Positions 41,423 to 51,461 of a DNA stretch of 64,000 nt are shown here, piece by piece. How positions within the stretch are numbered: the stretch's first letter is position 1; each line of letters begins with the position of its first letter. The stretch spans positions 19,618-83,617 of the forward strand of contig JAGVSM010001654.1 of NCBI GenBank assembly GCA_022494885.1. Reading direction: 5' to 3'. This DNA comes from Micrasema longulum. Lineage: Eukaryota; Arthropoda; Insecta; Trichoptera; Brachycentridae. Made by a program: the position numbers and the translations under genes. Under the pieces are notes generated by a model that was not told where the DNA came from, searched no databases, and worked only from the letters and a program-made list of their open reading frames with translations.

Positions 41423-42203
41423 TATTAAATTGTTAACAATATTTTGAGTTTGTCTAAATTTTTGTAGACAAGGACTGGATTCAACTCCCTGGGGAGCTGT
41501 TTATATTAACATATTACAACAGAGGTGAAGAACATTTAAGAGAAGGTAATATAGAAGTATAGGCATCTACAGGGCTTATGACCTGTCAATGGCTGGTTTA
41601 AGTGGCCACTTTACACACTGTGTAACATTCACCATTCTGCCTATATTTGAACATCTATATTCCTTCAATTCTTTCATCTGTTGATGTTTGTGAAGTTAAA
41701 GAGCTGGAACCTTTATTTATGCGAGTGAGATTCATCAAATTGAATTATTTCATCTGCATACTAGGCAACGCCTAAAAATGTTATTTTTTCAATTTCTATA
41801 CTTCTTCATGGACCAGGTAATTTATCAACAATATTTTGAGTTTGTCCAAATTTTTGTAGACAAGGACTGGATTCAACTCCCTGGGGAGCAGTTTTTTTTA
41901 ACATATTACAACAGAGATGAAGAACATTTAAGAGAAGGTTATTTATAAGTCTAGGCATCTACAGGGCTTATGACCTGTCAATGGCTGGTTTACTATTTTA
42001 ACTTCACAAACATCAACAGATGAAAGAATTGAAGGAATATAGATGTTCAAATATAGGCAGAATGGTGAATGTTACACCGTGTGTAAAGTGGCCACTTAAA
42101 CCAGCCATTGACAGGTCATAAGCCCTGTAGATGCCTAGACTTCTAAATAACCTTCTCTTAAATGTTCTTCATCTTTGTTGTAATATGTTAATATTAAATT
42201 GTT
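41423..42203 (+). repeat. family F, longest copy: tandem plus inverted, 12 bp target duplication
   Basis: TATTAAATTGTT flanks both sides (41,423-41,434 and 42,192-42,203). Unit 1 starts at 41,435 (AACAATATTTTGAG) and unit 2 at 41,827, a 392 bp direct period. Unit 2 breaks at about 41,992 and reverses. The arm CTACAGGGCTTATGACCTGT meets its complement, and the copy ends GTTGTAATATGTTAA. This is the clearest example of the family's architecture. Confidence 0.92.
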
Positions 42204-42519
42204 TGTATCACATTTAACAGTATTTAATTTACGAAACAAGAAAACGCATTACCAGTGCAAAAGAAAATGGTATGATATTGAAGCCTATTGATAGTTAACC
42301 AGTCATCGCTGTTACTCGCTTCACGACAAAGTGTCGTGTCTTATTCGACATTTAATAAATACACATTCAGTCAGCGTTGCCAGCCCTACCATTTTTTTTT
42401 AGATCTACCTATTTTGGTTAATATCTACCGATCTACCGAACCCGATTTAAATTCTTCCTTTTTTTTAACATTTCGTTTTTTTTCCATGGAATATCGATTT
42501 GTTTGTCCCCAATAAATTA
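42204..42519. other. unassigned spacer
   Basis: Moderately GC-rich around 42,290-42,430 with a 75-codon plus-strand frame that shows no family features. Confidence 0.3.
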
Positions 42520-42672
42520 ACGTAAGTAGAGTTCAAATGGTACACAAGTTCACAGCGTGTAAAGTAGTATTTTGAACCAGTCAATGACAGATCGCAAGCT
42601 CTGTAAATGCCTAAACTTCCGTATTCCTTCTCGATGTTCTCCATCTCTTAAGTAATTTGTTAATTAATTAAG
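42520..42672 (+). repeat. family F copy (one arm)
   Basis: CACAGCGTGTAAAGTAG, AACCAGTCAATGACAGATCG, CTGTAAATGCCTAAACTTCC, ending TAAGTAATTTGTTAATT. Diverged, resembling the outer copy at 17,508-17,790 (both have GACAG/CTGATCGCAAG). Confidence 0.68.
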
Positions 42673-42679
42673 TGTTTTA

Positions 42680-43095
42680 TTTTTTTTAAATATTTTGTTT
42701 ATTTATAAAAACAGCAATACAAAAAAAATATACACAACATTATAAAAAAACATAAAATAAAGCCGAATTAGTTTTTTACATAAATTCTATTTTAAAAATC
42801 CAGTTCAGTCATATATTAATTTAAAGAAGTGCATGTGTGCAAGTTTTTGTGTGTGGGTAAGTGAGTGGAGTGTGGTTTTGGTACGTATAAGAATATGTGG
42901 GTGAGTGAAAAAGGTATTTTTTTTTAAAAAAAACATTTTTTTTTTCACATAATAGCTTTTAAATTCTTGTTTTAAAGTGAGTTTGCCATAGTTGAATATG
43001 TCTATGTTATTAAAAAATACAATATTTTCTTTTCTTTTCTCAGTCGTTACTTCAAATAAAGCATTTACGTACTTTTCATCGATACATCATTAATA
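42680..43095 (-). pseudogene. LINE 3' end with degenerate C-terminus
   Basis: T-rich left border, then on the minus strand a UTR with CA-rich words (CACTCACTTACCCACACAC). Upstream, FFNNIDIFNYGKLTLKQEF resembles the xIWNxLPxxIxxxxSLxxFK end of jockey-group ORF2 only loosely. Confidence 0.45.
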
Positions 43096-43364
43096 AGTCT
43101 TATGTCTATAAGTTTGCATTATTTTTTGCAAAAGACAACAACTAGTTTATATCATCGTATCAATGTGCCCCGCGTCTCAGTGTATCAATATGCCCCAACG
43201 GATATTTCTAAACTAATTATAAATAAAACCACTGAAATTATTTTTAAATAATAATTTCTGTCATATAAAGGTAAGATGATCAGTCTTACGCTTCAGGCGC
43301 CAGTGCAGGGACTATAAAATATCCTAGTGTCAAAACACCCCTATAAATAAGGTTTTTATATCAA

Positions 43365-43445
43365 CCATGTCTGGAATCGAACACGAGACATCTGGCATGG
43401 TACGCAAACGCGCCGACAATTACACCACGAGACCAAAAATATTAT
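43365..43445 (-). repeat. tRNA-derived SINE head
   Basis: On the minus strand GGTCTCGTGGTGTAATTGTC (A-box region) is followed by CGTGTTCGATTCCAGACA (B-box region) at tRNA spacing, and a body starting GGTTGATATAAAAACC. The cloverleaf does not close, so it is not a tRNA gene. Confidence 0.6.
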
Positions 43446-43960
43446 TCTCTATAACCATTATAACATTTTTTTTGCTAATTGAGTCAAAAGTAATGTATGG
43501 CATTTCAATAAGGAAAAGTTATAATATATTGCTTCCACATTGTTAAATAATCTTCAAAACTTTCTTTTATTTATTTTCGGAACGTGTTTTTTCAAAACCA
43601 TGTGAAAAAAAACATATGTGTCTACTTGCATGTTTATCTTACGTACATGCGTATGTTTTTTAAAACTTTAACCTTAAAATAAAACCTTGAGGAAAGTATT
43701 TGTAAGGGGAGTCTCTGTGGGATATAAACATAATTTGAATAATGAAGGTTATGTTTTTTTTAACCCTTGTCTATTGTCATATTTTCACAATAAAGTAAAG
43801 GTTCTTCTGATATTTGCAATATTCAATAATTTACATCCTTCATAAAGAAAAGGGACTTTTTTTCGTCTTTTTGATAAAAAATTGTCCAAATAAAGTGCTG
43901 GATATGAGACAATTGTACCTAAACGAAGCACTTACACACTTCTGGTAGAACAATAAGGAG
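43446..43960. other. no recognised feature
   Basis: AT-rich with poly-T runs; no repeat relation to the rest of the window noticed. Confidence 0.35.
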
Positions 43961-43965
43961 AAATG

Positions 43966-44292
43966 TCAGCAAAATGTTTGTTCAAGGTTATCATAGAGCA
44001 CAAATAATGTCATACCTAAAACCCGTACGACTTTTCCGCAGAGACATCTCTCTTTAATCGCACCGAGAGTGTTCAATATTTTGGAAGAGCGTATTAAGCT
44101 CTCAAGGACGTAACCATTTTCATGACAGGAATTAAAGACTGGATTTTCCTTAGTGGGAGGGATTTGGAAAACTCTTTGATGATTTTCCGAATGTTTGAGT
44201 TTACTGTTTACCATATTTATGTGCCATATATTTTGTTTTTTATCATAGTTATTTTTCTGGTCCTTTAATAATATTTGAGATGAAATACTCAT
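43966..44292 (-). CDS. hypothetical open frame, function unknown
   Basis: 108 codons from ATG to TAG on the minus strand, not low-complexity, with readable segments QIPPTKENPVFNSCHENGY and VLESLIRSSKILNTLGAIKE. It contains several cysteines but no metal-binding spacing I recognise. The LINE fragment at 44,300 starts just beyond its 5' end on the opposite strand. It may be an exon, a retrocopy or chance. Confidence 0.25.
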   Translation of the reverse strand: MSISSQILLKDQKNNYDKKQNIWHINMVNSKLKHSENHQRVFQIPPTKENPVFNSCHENGYVLESLIRSSKILNTLGAIKERCLCGKVVRVLGMTLFVLYDNLEQTFC

Positions 44293-44299
44293 GTGTCTG

Positions 44300-45058
44300 T
44301 ATTAACTAATTGCTCATCACAACTCAACGCGAGACATTTAGTCAAATAAAGTTAGGACATTTGTTTCAAATAATAAATAATAAACAACCTTTAATTAAGC
44401 AACAGAGAGTTGATACCGTACGCGATCTGGGTGTTATTCTTGATAGCAAACTGACATTTGAGAATCATTTCGATGACATACTGACCCGTGCACATAGAAA
44501 CCTTGGTTTTGTACTTTGTACATGTCAGGTATTTAAAGATATCGCGTGTATTAAAATGGTCTACTTTGCTCATGTTCGCAGTTTGCTCGAGTATGCCTCT
44601 TCTGTTTGGTCTCCACAATAAGTCACACATACGGAAAAGTTTGAGAAAATTCAATGGACATTTCTTAGACATCTTAACTGGAGATGCAGGTATACCGATC
44701 TCAATTATATGTCCTCCTGCAAAAAAACACCACTTGCTTACTTTAGAAGATCGCCGTCAACTGTTGGACATGGGGGTGCTTCATGACATACTCAGTGGAC
44801 GCCTTGATAGTCCGGCTCTTTTGTCGGAGTTATCATTAAATGTCCCCGGCTACCGCACCCGTCACACACTCACTCACCCACCCTCTCACTCACTTACACT
44901 TACACTCACACAAACACACTAGTATGTATTGTACGTGTATTTAGTGTATTTCTGTGGATATCTATCATTAGTTTTATTCTCTGTATATTTTATTTGTTAT
45001 ATTTTTGTTACATGTATTACTGTTGATATCCCCAATAAATAAATAAAAATAAATAAAG
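44300..45058 (+). pseudogene. LINE ORF2 C-terminus, jockey/R1-like
   Basis: Frame 44,310-44,621: VDTVRDLGVILDSKLTFENH, then RAHRNLGFVLCTCQVF and YFAHVRSLLEYASSVWSP, the RDLGVxxDxxLxF and LEYxSxVWSP blocks of jockey/R1-group RT. After a stop it continues HTEKFEKIQ, then (frameshift) TLEDRRQLLDMGVLHDIL and SLNVPGYRTRHT. The UTR ends TGTTGATATCCCCAATAAAT with an (AATA)n tail at about 45,058. Three frame breaks make it inactive. Confidence 0.9.
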
Positions 45059-45404
45059 TTTTTAAGACTAACGAACAGTGTGTGGCAGAGATGGAATAAA
45101 TTATTTTAGTTGAGGACCGCTTTTTGCCATTTTTTATGAAAATATTATGATCAAATATATGGTTACGTAAATTGTCGAACATAGTAACTTTACGCAAATA
45201 ATGTACCTAACTTTGCCCAGAGAGAATTTCGAACATAAAAATATGAAAATATCTCGTATAACTTTTTTCCATTCCCAATTCATTCAGTTGTTATATTATA
45301 TGTGTTAAAATATTATATAAATGTATCTTAAAGATGTGTATAAAAATCTTATTGTTTTTAATATTTCGGAATATTACTTATGAATAAATAATGAATTATT
45401 TCAT
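45059..45404. other. unassigned spacer
   Basis: Nothing recognised; a 66-codon minus-strand frame (44,997-45,197) overlaps the LINE tail and is not credible. Confidence 0.35.
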
Positions 45405-45615
45405 TTTGTTTGTTGCAACATAAGGAAAATATTTTTGAGAATGGAACATGAAAGCCTAGGTATTTACAGGGCTTATGACCAGTCGTTTACTTGTTTAAGT
45501 GGTCACTTTACACACTGTGTAACATTCACCATTCTGCCTATGTTTAAACATCGATATTTCCTCAACTCTTCCATCTGTTGACTTTCACGAAGTAAGAGAG
45601 ATGAAACCTGTAAAT
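45405..45615 (-). repeat. family F copy (one arm plus middle)
   Basis: Starts near TGTTGCAACATAAGG, then TATTTACAGGGCTTATGACC, CTTTACACACTGTGTAACAT and CTCAACTCTTCCATCTGTTG. It ends in the AGAGATGAAACC block. Similar in extent to 20,945 and 60,775. Confidence 0.75.
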
Positions 45616-46139
45616 TGATTACTTTTATAACAAAAAATACAAGACCATTTAAGTAGTTAATAATAGAAAAATACCACATCCTAAAAATACCGATAAAAAT
45701 GTATGTAATGGATTTAGAATGATGGTTTGTATTTTCAAAATCAATATGTATATTGTGGAGAAATGTTATTATTAATAGCTTCAAAAGTATAAAAAATACG
45801 TAACTAGAAAAACGCGACATCTTTGGCATTGATAGTTGTGACGATGTTTCAAAAAAATCGAACAGTTTTTAACAAAGTTAAAAATAAACATAAATCGTAA
45901 CGTATAAGTACAATGACCGTTTTTACGGGAATTCAAAATTACAAATTTAAAACAATTTTATATGCTACTAATGGGCAGTAAATAAATAATTTTTTTACTG
46001 GACAGTATTTCATGGACCCGTTTTACTTTCAAAATGTTTAAAAAAAGTGATATTTTCCTTTTGTGGCGAAAAAGTTTTTTTTTCTGCCACAATATAAATC
46101 GCCAACAAAGCGTAAATAATTGCAACTCCTTGTCCATTT
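45616..46139. other. no recognised feature
   Basis: AT-rich; the 108-codon minus-strand frame 45,829-45,503 runs into the family F copy and is a chance reading. Confidence 0.35.
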
Positions 46140-46260
46140 TTATTTCATTTTATTTATTTCGAATACAAAAAGATGTACAGGTTAAATTAATATAAATAAA
46201 GTCTTATACATAGTAGGGCCTGCCATATTTACTAAATTATACAGCAGTGAAGCGACGACG
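46140..46260 (-). repeat. LINE 3' UTR, family B, copy 2 (first part)
   Basis: Matches 13,885-14,040: T-rich border, GATGTACAGGTTAAA, CATAGTAGGGCCTGCC. The rest of this UTR reappears at 46,860-46,975, so about 600 bp separates the two halves here compared with about 80 bp in copy 1. Confidence 0.6.
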
Positions 46261-46547
46261 CACAAACGTTGATTTTTAAGAATTAACCCGTCGTAAATAA
46301 ACTTTCAAAAGTGACGTAAACGTTTAAACAAATATACATTTTGTGATGTCAAGCCAACTTTTTTAAGTTATTGTAATGGATTCGAATAATTCAGATAATA
46401 GTTTATATGTCTTGATACTTTTACACGATTTTTAACTTTTTAAAATATTATTTGTAGAACTTCATAAAAATGTTGTTTTGTGATGATTTTTTTATTTTAA
46501 TTTTCATGTTAAATATATAAATAATAAATATCCTATATATTTTTTTT

Positions 46548-46840
46548 TTATTTTTATTAAGTTGAAAACATATTATACATAATTAAATACAATATTCCCA
46601 AGGAGTTTTTAAAAAAAAACTAATTTAGGGACATACAGATAACAAAATTATTTAAAGACGTTTTTATATTTTAAATTATAATATTATTTACAAAAGCAGA
46701 AAAATTAAAATTATGATAAACTACAAATTAAAAAGGGTATGAAAAATACTTAAAAATAACAAAATAAACATAATACTAGGCATGGAAATAAATTCAAAAT
46801 GATGTTTACATTATGCAATCTGGGAAAGAAAATTTATAAA
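46548..46840 (-). repeat. dispersed repeat R5, copy 2
   Basis: Reverse complement of 12,300-12,595, including GTACAATATTCCCAAGG-type and GCATGGAAATAAATTCAAAA blocks. It sits between the two halves of the family B UTR and is therefore probably an insertion into it. Confidence 0.62.
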
Positions 46841-46859
46841 ATATATATATATATATATT

Positions 46860-46975
46860 TAAATGAAAGAAATATGGACAAAACAATAAGATAGTGGGAA
46901 GCAAAATAAGGAAATTGATAAGAAGTGATGAAGGATGATTGAAGGAAAGTAGGAGTGTAAAATCCTTGTAATATT
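46860..46975 (-). repeat. LINE 3' UTR, family B, copy 2 (second part)
   Basis: ATATGGACAAAACAATAAGA, then AGTGATGAAGGATGATTGAA, collinear with 14,088-14,190. Confidence 0.6.
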
Positions 46976-46979
46976 TTGA

Positions 46980-47330
46980 GTACGTTTCTGATATTTTGGT
47001 GAAAAACTAAACGAAATACTTAAATATGGTTTCCACCTGTTACATGTCCGTTTGTGCGATGATCAGCTTGAGGAAAAAGATCTCAATCATGTTTTCGTTG
47101 GATGCCTCATGAATGATTGTTATCCTGAGGTCCTATCCAACACGGAAATTAACATTTCACTCTCTACCAATATCCTAACTCTCCTGTCCCCCCTCCCCAA
47201 CCTTTCAATTATATTTAAATATTTTGTAGATAGTGTAATTTTAGATGCTTACTTGTTTCTTATTTTATTTTATTTCATCTAGAAAAACATACAGTTTAGT
47301 TAATGTTAAATTAAATAAATTTATAGTCCA
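46980..47330 (+). pseudogene. LINE ORF2 C-terminal zinc-binding tail
   Basis: Frame 47,052-47,282 reads CDDQLEEKDLNHVFVGC, then LSTNILTLLSPLPN. The C-D-x...EDLNHVxFxC pattern is the C-terminal metal-binding motif that follows RNase H or RT in I/R1/jockey-group ORF2 proteins. The upstream half of the motif is degraded. Ends near an AATAAAT at 47,313. Confidence 0.6.
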
Positions 47331-47544
47331 GTGAAGTTTTCACAATTTTATTACATGCTAAGGTTATCAATTAGCTTAATGTATTATTTCATTATAATTA
47401 CAAGAATAATAAATTATAATAACCAAAAAAACACAAACTTTAAATTTATTTTATAATTAAATTGAAAACTTGCTCAACTAATTACAAAAAAAACTATACA
47501 TCAGTGGAAGTATATTGGAAAGGGGAAGAAAAATCTATTGTATT

Positions 47545-47716
47545 ATGCGACCATAAGACGCACTTTTTTACTCTAAAAATTTTATTTAAAAATAGGGTGT
47601 GTCTTATGTGGCACTACGTCTTATCGTACAAAATATTTTTTCCACTGAAAATTGATATTTAAATTTTGGGGTGCGTCTTATGGTCCGATTCGCCTTATTG
47701 TCCGCAAAATACGGTA
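47545..47716. mobile_element. MITE-like element with GACCATAAGACGCAC repeats
   Basis: GCGACCATAAGACGCAC at the left, GTGCGTCTTATGGTCCG near the right and a damaged third copy between (GTGTGTCTTATGTGGC, CGTCTTATCG), ending GCAAAATACGGTAAT. The 'accgtattttgcggacnataagncgcac' end is common to non-autonomous elements in many animals. Superfamily not assigned here. Confidence 0.6.
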
Positions 47717-47839
47717 ATATCAGTTATTTAAAAATAAAAATTAAAATACTTTTTTCAATTCTTACCTAAGAATAAAAAGACAAGGTGAAATGTGCAAAAA
47801 CCTATTCAAAAATAAAAATAGTTAATTGTAAACAATTAA

Positions 47840-48455
47840 AAATATAATATTTTATTAATGTTTAAAGCATTAACTTTGTGGTCGAACATTGTAACTTATT
47901 TACTTGGTAAATTGCAAGAACGAAGAACATCGACCGATCTTATGACTTTATATAAAATAATAAAACCAATGTTTGACAAGGGGTGTCAGGGGGATCTACT
48001 GAAATTGATTTCATTCTATGTACCACCTAGATTAAGCAGAACATCTACAATATTTTATTGTCAAAATTCTCGAACGGTAGCTCAATATAACTCACCTAAT
48101 GTTAGATTACAGAATACCGGGAATGAATATGCATCACATTTTGATATATTTAGTTTATCTCTGCCTAACTTAAAAAATAAAGTGACCAACATATTTTTAT
48201 CAAAAAGAGCAAATCATCTTCAGAAGATTGGGTTGGAATAGTTATAATTTGATTGATTAATGTATTTTGTTATTATATAATTTCTTTAAAATATGTATGT
48301 ATTTCAAGTAATTAATAATGTGTACAGTACGAGTATATTAATATTTCACACTCGATTTTTTTTATTTTTATTTCTAAGCACTCTTTATACCACATATATG
48401 TAAATGGCAGAAATGCCGTATATAAATAAATAAATAAATAAATAAATAAATATAA
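47840..48455 (+). pseudogene. LINE ORF2 C-terminus and (AAAT)n tail
   Basis: Frame 47,858-48,241 (127 codons): KLQERRTSTDLMTLYKII, then LKLISFYVPPRLSRTSTIFY and FDIFSLSLPNLKNKV. The ERRxxxDLMTLYKI and FYVPPRxSR blocks are typical of jockey-group ORF2 ends. The tail is (AAAT)n at 48,424-48,452. One intact frame; 5' truncated. Confidence 0.85.
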
Positions 48456-48459
48456 GTAT

Positions 48460-48545
48460 AAAACCACTTGCCGACTTTTTAAGTATACCGGTTTCGAGAC
48501 GTACACGTCTCTTTGTCAGAACACTCACTACACAAACATACAAAT
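48460..48545 (-). repeat. Penelope-like element end with hammerhead-like block
   Basis: Minus strand: GTGAGTGTTCTGACAAAGAG, ACGTGTACGTCTCGAAACCGG. The hairpin GAGACG/CGTCTC and GAAAC are kept, but the core has CTGACAA instead of CTGACGA. Same block as 49,241. Confidence 0.55.
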
Positions 48546-49144
48546 ACTAAAATACACCTCCACGTTCACCATTAACGTAATATATATCGACGGTCCCTAC
48601 GTATACTATCGAATCATAATTTTGCGAGGTTTACAGGAGAGCAAAAACAAAGCTTGATATTTTTTTAAGAAGCTGTCAGATATGGTACAATTGCCAAACG
48701 TGTGTTTATTGTAGTGTTTAAAAGTAGCAATTATCGTGCTTTTTTTAGTTTTTTGATATTATGAATGCTTTATTAGATATTTCACCTTCGACGGTTTACC
48801 TCGAATCGATTCTAACAATAAATATCGAATGTGGGAATTTCGATGCTACATACCAGAAATATTTTATTGGAAGATATCAAATGTGGCATAATCGATTTTT
48901 TTCTAAAGAATTTCTTATTTAAAAATATCGAAAGTGGTAGATTCGATGTTACACGCCGGAATTTTAAGGTTTTAGAACATCAAAACTAGTAAATTAATTG
49001 CTTTATCAGAAAATTGTATTTGTGCCAAGTGTATCAAATGCCTAGTATATATTATATGGTATTTTCAAAAATATATAAATCATATGCAGATTTATAGAGA
49101 TGCGAACACGACCATATCTAGACATGCACAGTTTTTTAACTCTG
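48546..49144. other. unassigned spacer containing a minisatellite
   Basis: Apart from the three-unit repeat at 48,822-48,965, no gene or repeat relation was seen. Confidence 0.35.
48822..48965. repeat. three diverged 51-52 bp tandem repeats
   Basis: Units start ATATCGAATGTGGGAATTTC (48,822), ATATCAAATGTGGCATAATC (48,874) and ATATCGAAAGTGGTAGATTC (48,925). Each contains a short ATCGAA...TTCGAT dyad. Confidence 0.65.
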
Positions 49145-49300
49145 CATGTAATTTATGTGTTTTTCCGTAAATACTATGTAAACGGTAATGGTAAAGGTGA
49201 AAGTGTATTTTAGGATTTGCATGTTGGTGTAGTGAGTGTCCTGACGAAGAGACGGGTACGTCTCGAAACCGGTACTAACATTTACTAACATTCTTAACCA
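49145..49300 (+). repeat. Penelope-like element 3' end
   Basis: CGTAAATACTATGTAAACGG, then GATTTGCATGTTGGTGTAGT, leading into the hammerhead-like block. Collinear with 41,190-41,260 and 35,900-36,020, which follow Penelope coding relics. Confidence 0.65.
49241..49272 (+). other. hammerhead-ribozyme-like motif, best copy
   Basis: CTGACGA (49,241-49,247), one extra A, a perfect hairpin GAGACG-GGTA-CGTCTC (49,249-49,264), GAAA, then CCGG. Hammerhead cores are CUGANGA, helix II, GAAA, and Penelope-like elements are known to carry hammerhead motifs. The extra A before helix II and the lack of an obvious helix I mean activity is not shown. Confidence 0.5.
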
Positions 49301-49309
49301 CCATAAAAC

Positions 49310-49720
49310 TTCGTTAAATTTCATATTTGGGGCATACGATGCGTGGAGAAAATTACCACTTGCTTAATTTAATTTTGAAAGGCAAGATTGTGGGTCACAG
49401 AGGGGCTGGAAGAAGACAAATATCCTGGCTGCGAAATATACGAGACTGGACTGGCTTCAGGACTGTGGAGCAGATTTTCCGGGCAGCACAGGACAGGGAG
49501 ATTTTCGCCAGAGTGATTGCCAACGTTGGGGATACCCGACAGGGCACTAAGAGAATATATATTTACTTTTATTTATTTCCCTTAATTAGTCTTTGCTACA
49601 TAGTTTTATGTTATTTTTGTTAAGTTTATTGTACATAATAAGTTAATTCATATAAGTATTGTAATTGGCCGAGGCCATTTTAAAAAGAAAGTGTAAGAAT
49701 AATAAAACATCCACATGTAA
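49310..49720 (+). pseudogene. RTE-like LINE C-terminus and 3' end
   Basis: Frame from 49,327: MGHTMRGENYHLLNLILKGK, then GHRGAGRRQISWLRNIRDWT and FRAAQDREIFARVIANV. The GHxMRGExYxLLxLIxxGKIxGxRxxGRRxxSWLxNxRxW pattern is the C-terminal domain of a common arthropod RTE/BovB-like group. The tail contains TAATTGGCCGAGGCCATTTT and an A-rich end near 49,710. Confidence 0.8.
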
Positions 49721-50090
49721 AGTTAATGATAGAGAATATTGTTTAGTGCCATGCCATTAACAAAAAAATATTAAATTATAATTAAAAATATCATGTCACT
49801 AACAAAAAATGTATCTTAAAAAACTAACTAATATTGACATTAAACAACCTTATGTGTTAACTTCAGAAACAAAGAGATGACGCATACAAAGTTATTCAAA
49901 TAATTCAGTCAGGTTTAGAAATGCGAAAAAAAATTAGGCAACACAATGCGTCTGAATTTAATTACTTGTAATATACTTATACTTTTATGATCATTTTTGT
50001 ATTTTGCTTATTGTATTTACGATGATAATAAGGTAAATTATATTAATTACGTTTATATTTTCTTAATTTGTTAAGTAACTAATTTAAGGC
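49721..50090. other. unassigned spacer
   Basis: AT-rich, nothing recognised. Confidence 0.35.
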
Positions 50091-50094
50091 ATGT

Positions 50095-50168
50095 TTCATT
50101 ATACTTATTGTAAAATGTTTCCGTCGGCATGGGATACCCGACAGGGTACTAAGAGAAGAAGAAGAACA
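50095..50168 (+). repeat. RTE-like LINE 3' end fragment
   Basis: GATACCCGACAGGGTACTAA followed by (GAA)n matches the GATACCCGACAGGGCACTAA segment at 49,530 in the RTE-like element, that is, the last codons and stop. Very short copy. Confidence 0.6.
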
Positions 50169-50169
50169 T

Positions 50170-50710
50170 TCATACTTAAAGTAATTTAAAAAAAAAAAAA
50201 CAATATTTTAAAAAAACATATGAATACGAAGTAGCGAGGTAAATAAATACGAAAAGAAAGAAGAAACAGTAGTACTTCCACGGAATGGGTTCATTTTCGG
50301 TGACGAATCAACACGTCAACATCAAAATATATTGCTGTTTGTATGTATGTAATAAGTCTTAGTTTTCCCCACATGCGTCGGAGTGAATTGTTACTCAAAT
50401 CCATGAAACATTGATCACGCTACAGCTCATTAAGGAAAACTAGCGCATATTTTCGAGTAATGATAGCTTTAACGTGTGTTCAGGCCCCAATTCCTATTTT
50501 TGCTTTGAGAATGCTGGAAGTCACTACGCCACAAATTATTGATCAAGACACATTTTTATTTTTGCAGCCCGATTTTCGTTTCCGCACCAATCATAAAACC
50601 CGCTACATCGTGCACTCACCAAAATTCACATATCAACAATCAGTCGTGTGAAGTTTGCACGCATGGTGTATACAACATATTTATTTTGAATCAAAATACT
50701 TATTTTGCTG
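50170..50710. other. unassigned spacer
   Basis: Somewhat GC-richer at 50,380-50,660, with overlapping 63-76 codon plus-strand frames (FLFLQPDFRFRTNHKTRY). No family recognised. Confidence 0.3.
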
Positions 50711-50711
50711 T

Positions 50712-51253
50712 TTTTTTTTTATTTAATTACAATTTTAAAAAACCCGTTAGGGTTACATTAGAAATTTAATATTGTCTAGTCATTTTATGTCTCGTCTAGT
50801 CTAGGTAGTTCAGTCATCATGTGCTTTTTCAGATTGATTTTAAATTTGTCTCCAGTAAAAGTTTTCAAGTAGTAAGGTAAGTCGTTGTAGTGTTTTAAGT
50901 CCATTATGTAGTATTTTTGACTGTCCTGTGTTTGTCTTTGCTTTTTCAATATGATGGTGTTTTTGTTGTCTGGTGTTATATTTGTGTATGTCAGCATTTT
51001 TGACTAATATTATGTCGTAGTCTTGTATGTTTTCCAGTGTTATTTTGTGCACAATTTTTAAGGTCTCAATTTTAGTCAAGTATGTCAAACTGGTGTGTTT
51101 TTTTGTACAGTTCAGTCGTAGAGGTCAGGTAGGGTAGGTTGTATGTTAGTTTAGGAATTTTATTTTGTTGTCTTTGTATTCTTGTTATGTCTGTCTTGTT
51201 ACCAGTTCCCCAGAAGGCGATCATGTAACTCAATTTACTTTTGACATAGGCTG
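50712..51253 (-). pseudogene. LINE ORF2 C-terminus, family G, copy 2 (5' truncated)
   Basis: Nearly identical to 29,650-30,187: same MIAFWGTGNKTDITRIQRQQ, HKYNTRQQ and DLPYYLKTFTGDKF. It has small differences, including a short deletion near 51,080 that shifts frame. The homology stops sharply at 51,253 (ACATAGGCT), a 5' truncation point. The short T-run at 50,712-50,722 is its A-tail. Confidence 0.9.
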
Positions 51254-51461
51254 GATTTGCATAGTTCAAACTATGCCAAATACTCACCTATTCCATGGTT
51301 CCACATGTTAGCAAACTAACACGGAAACTTAGCCCTTTTTAATTTATCTTTATACCAATTAAAATCATTACTTTTTAATCACTTATTTTCTAAATTATAA
51401 AGTGTTATACTGTTTATGCTGTGATACATCGCCTCTGTTACTTCAATACTTTGGTATTAAA
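51254..51461. other. unassigned spacer
   Basis: Short gap between a LINE truncation point and a family F copy. Confidence 0.35.

Noticed and set aside
41435..42191. Hammerhead ribozyme in family F
   Set aside because: Looked for CTGANGA followed by a stem and GAAA on both strands of the unit; the closest strings (CTGTTGA, CTGATTGA) lack the core spacing.
44391..44672. Minus-strand 93-codon frame
   Set aside because: Antisense to the LINE ORF2 fragment at 44,310-44,621, which carries the RT motifs.
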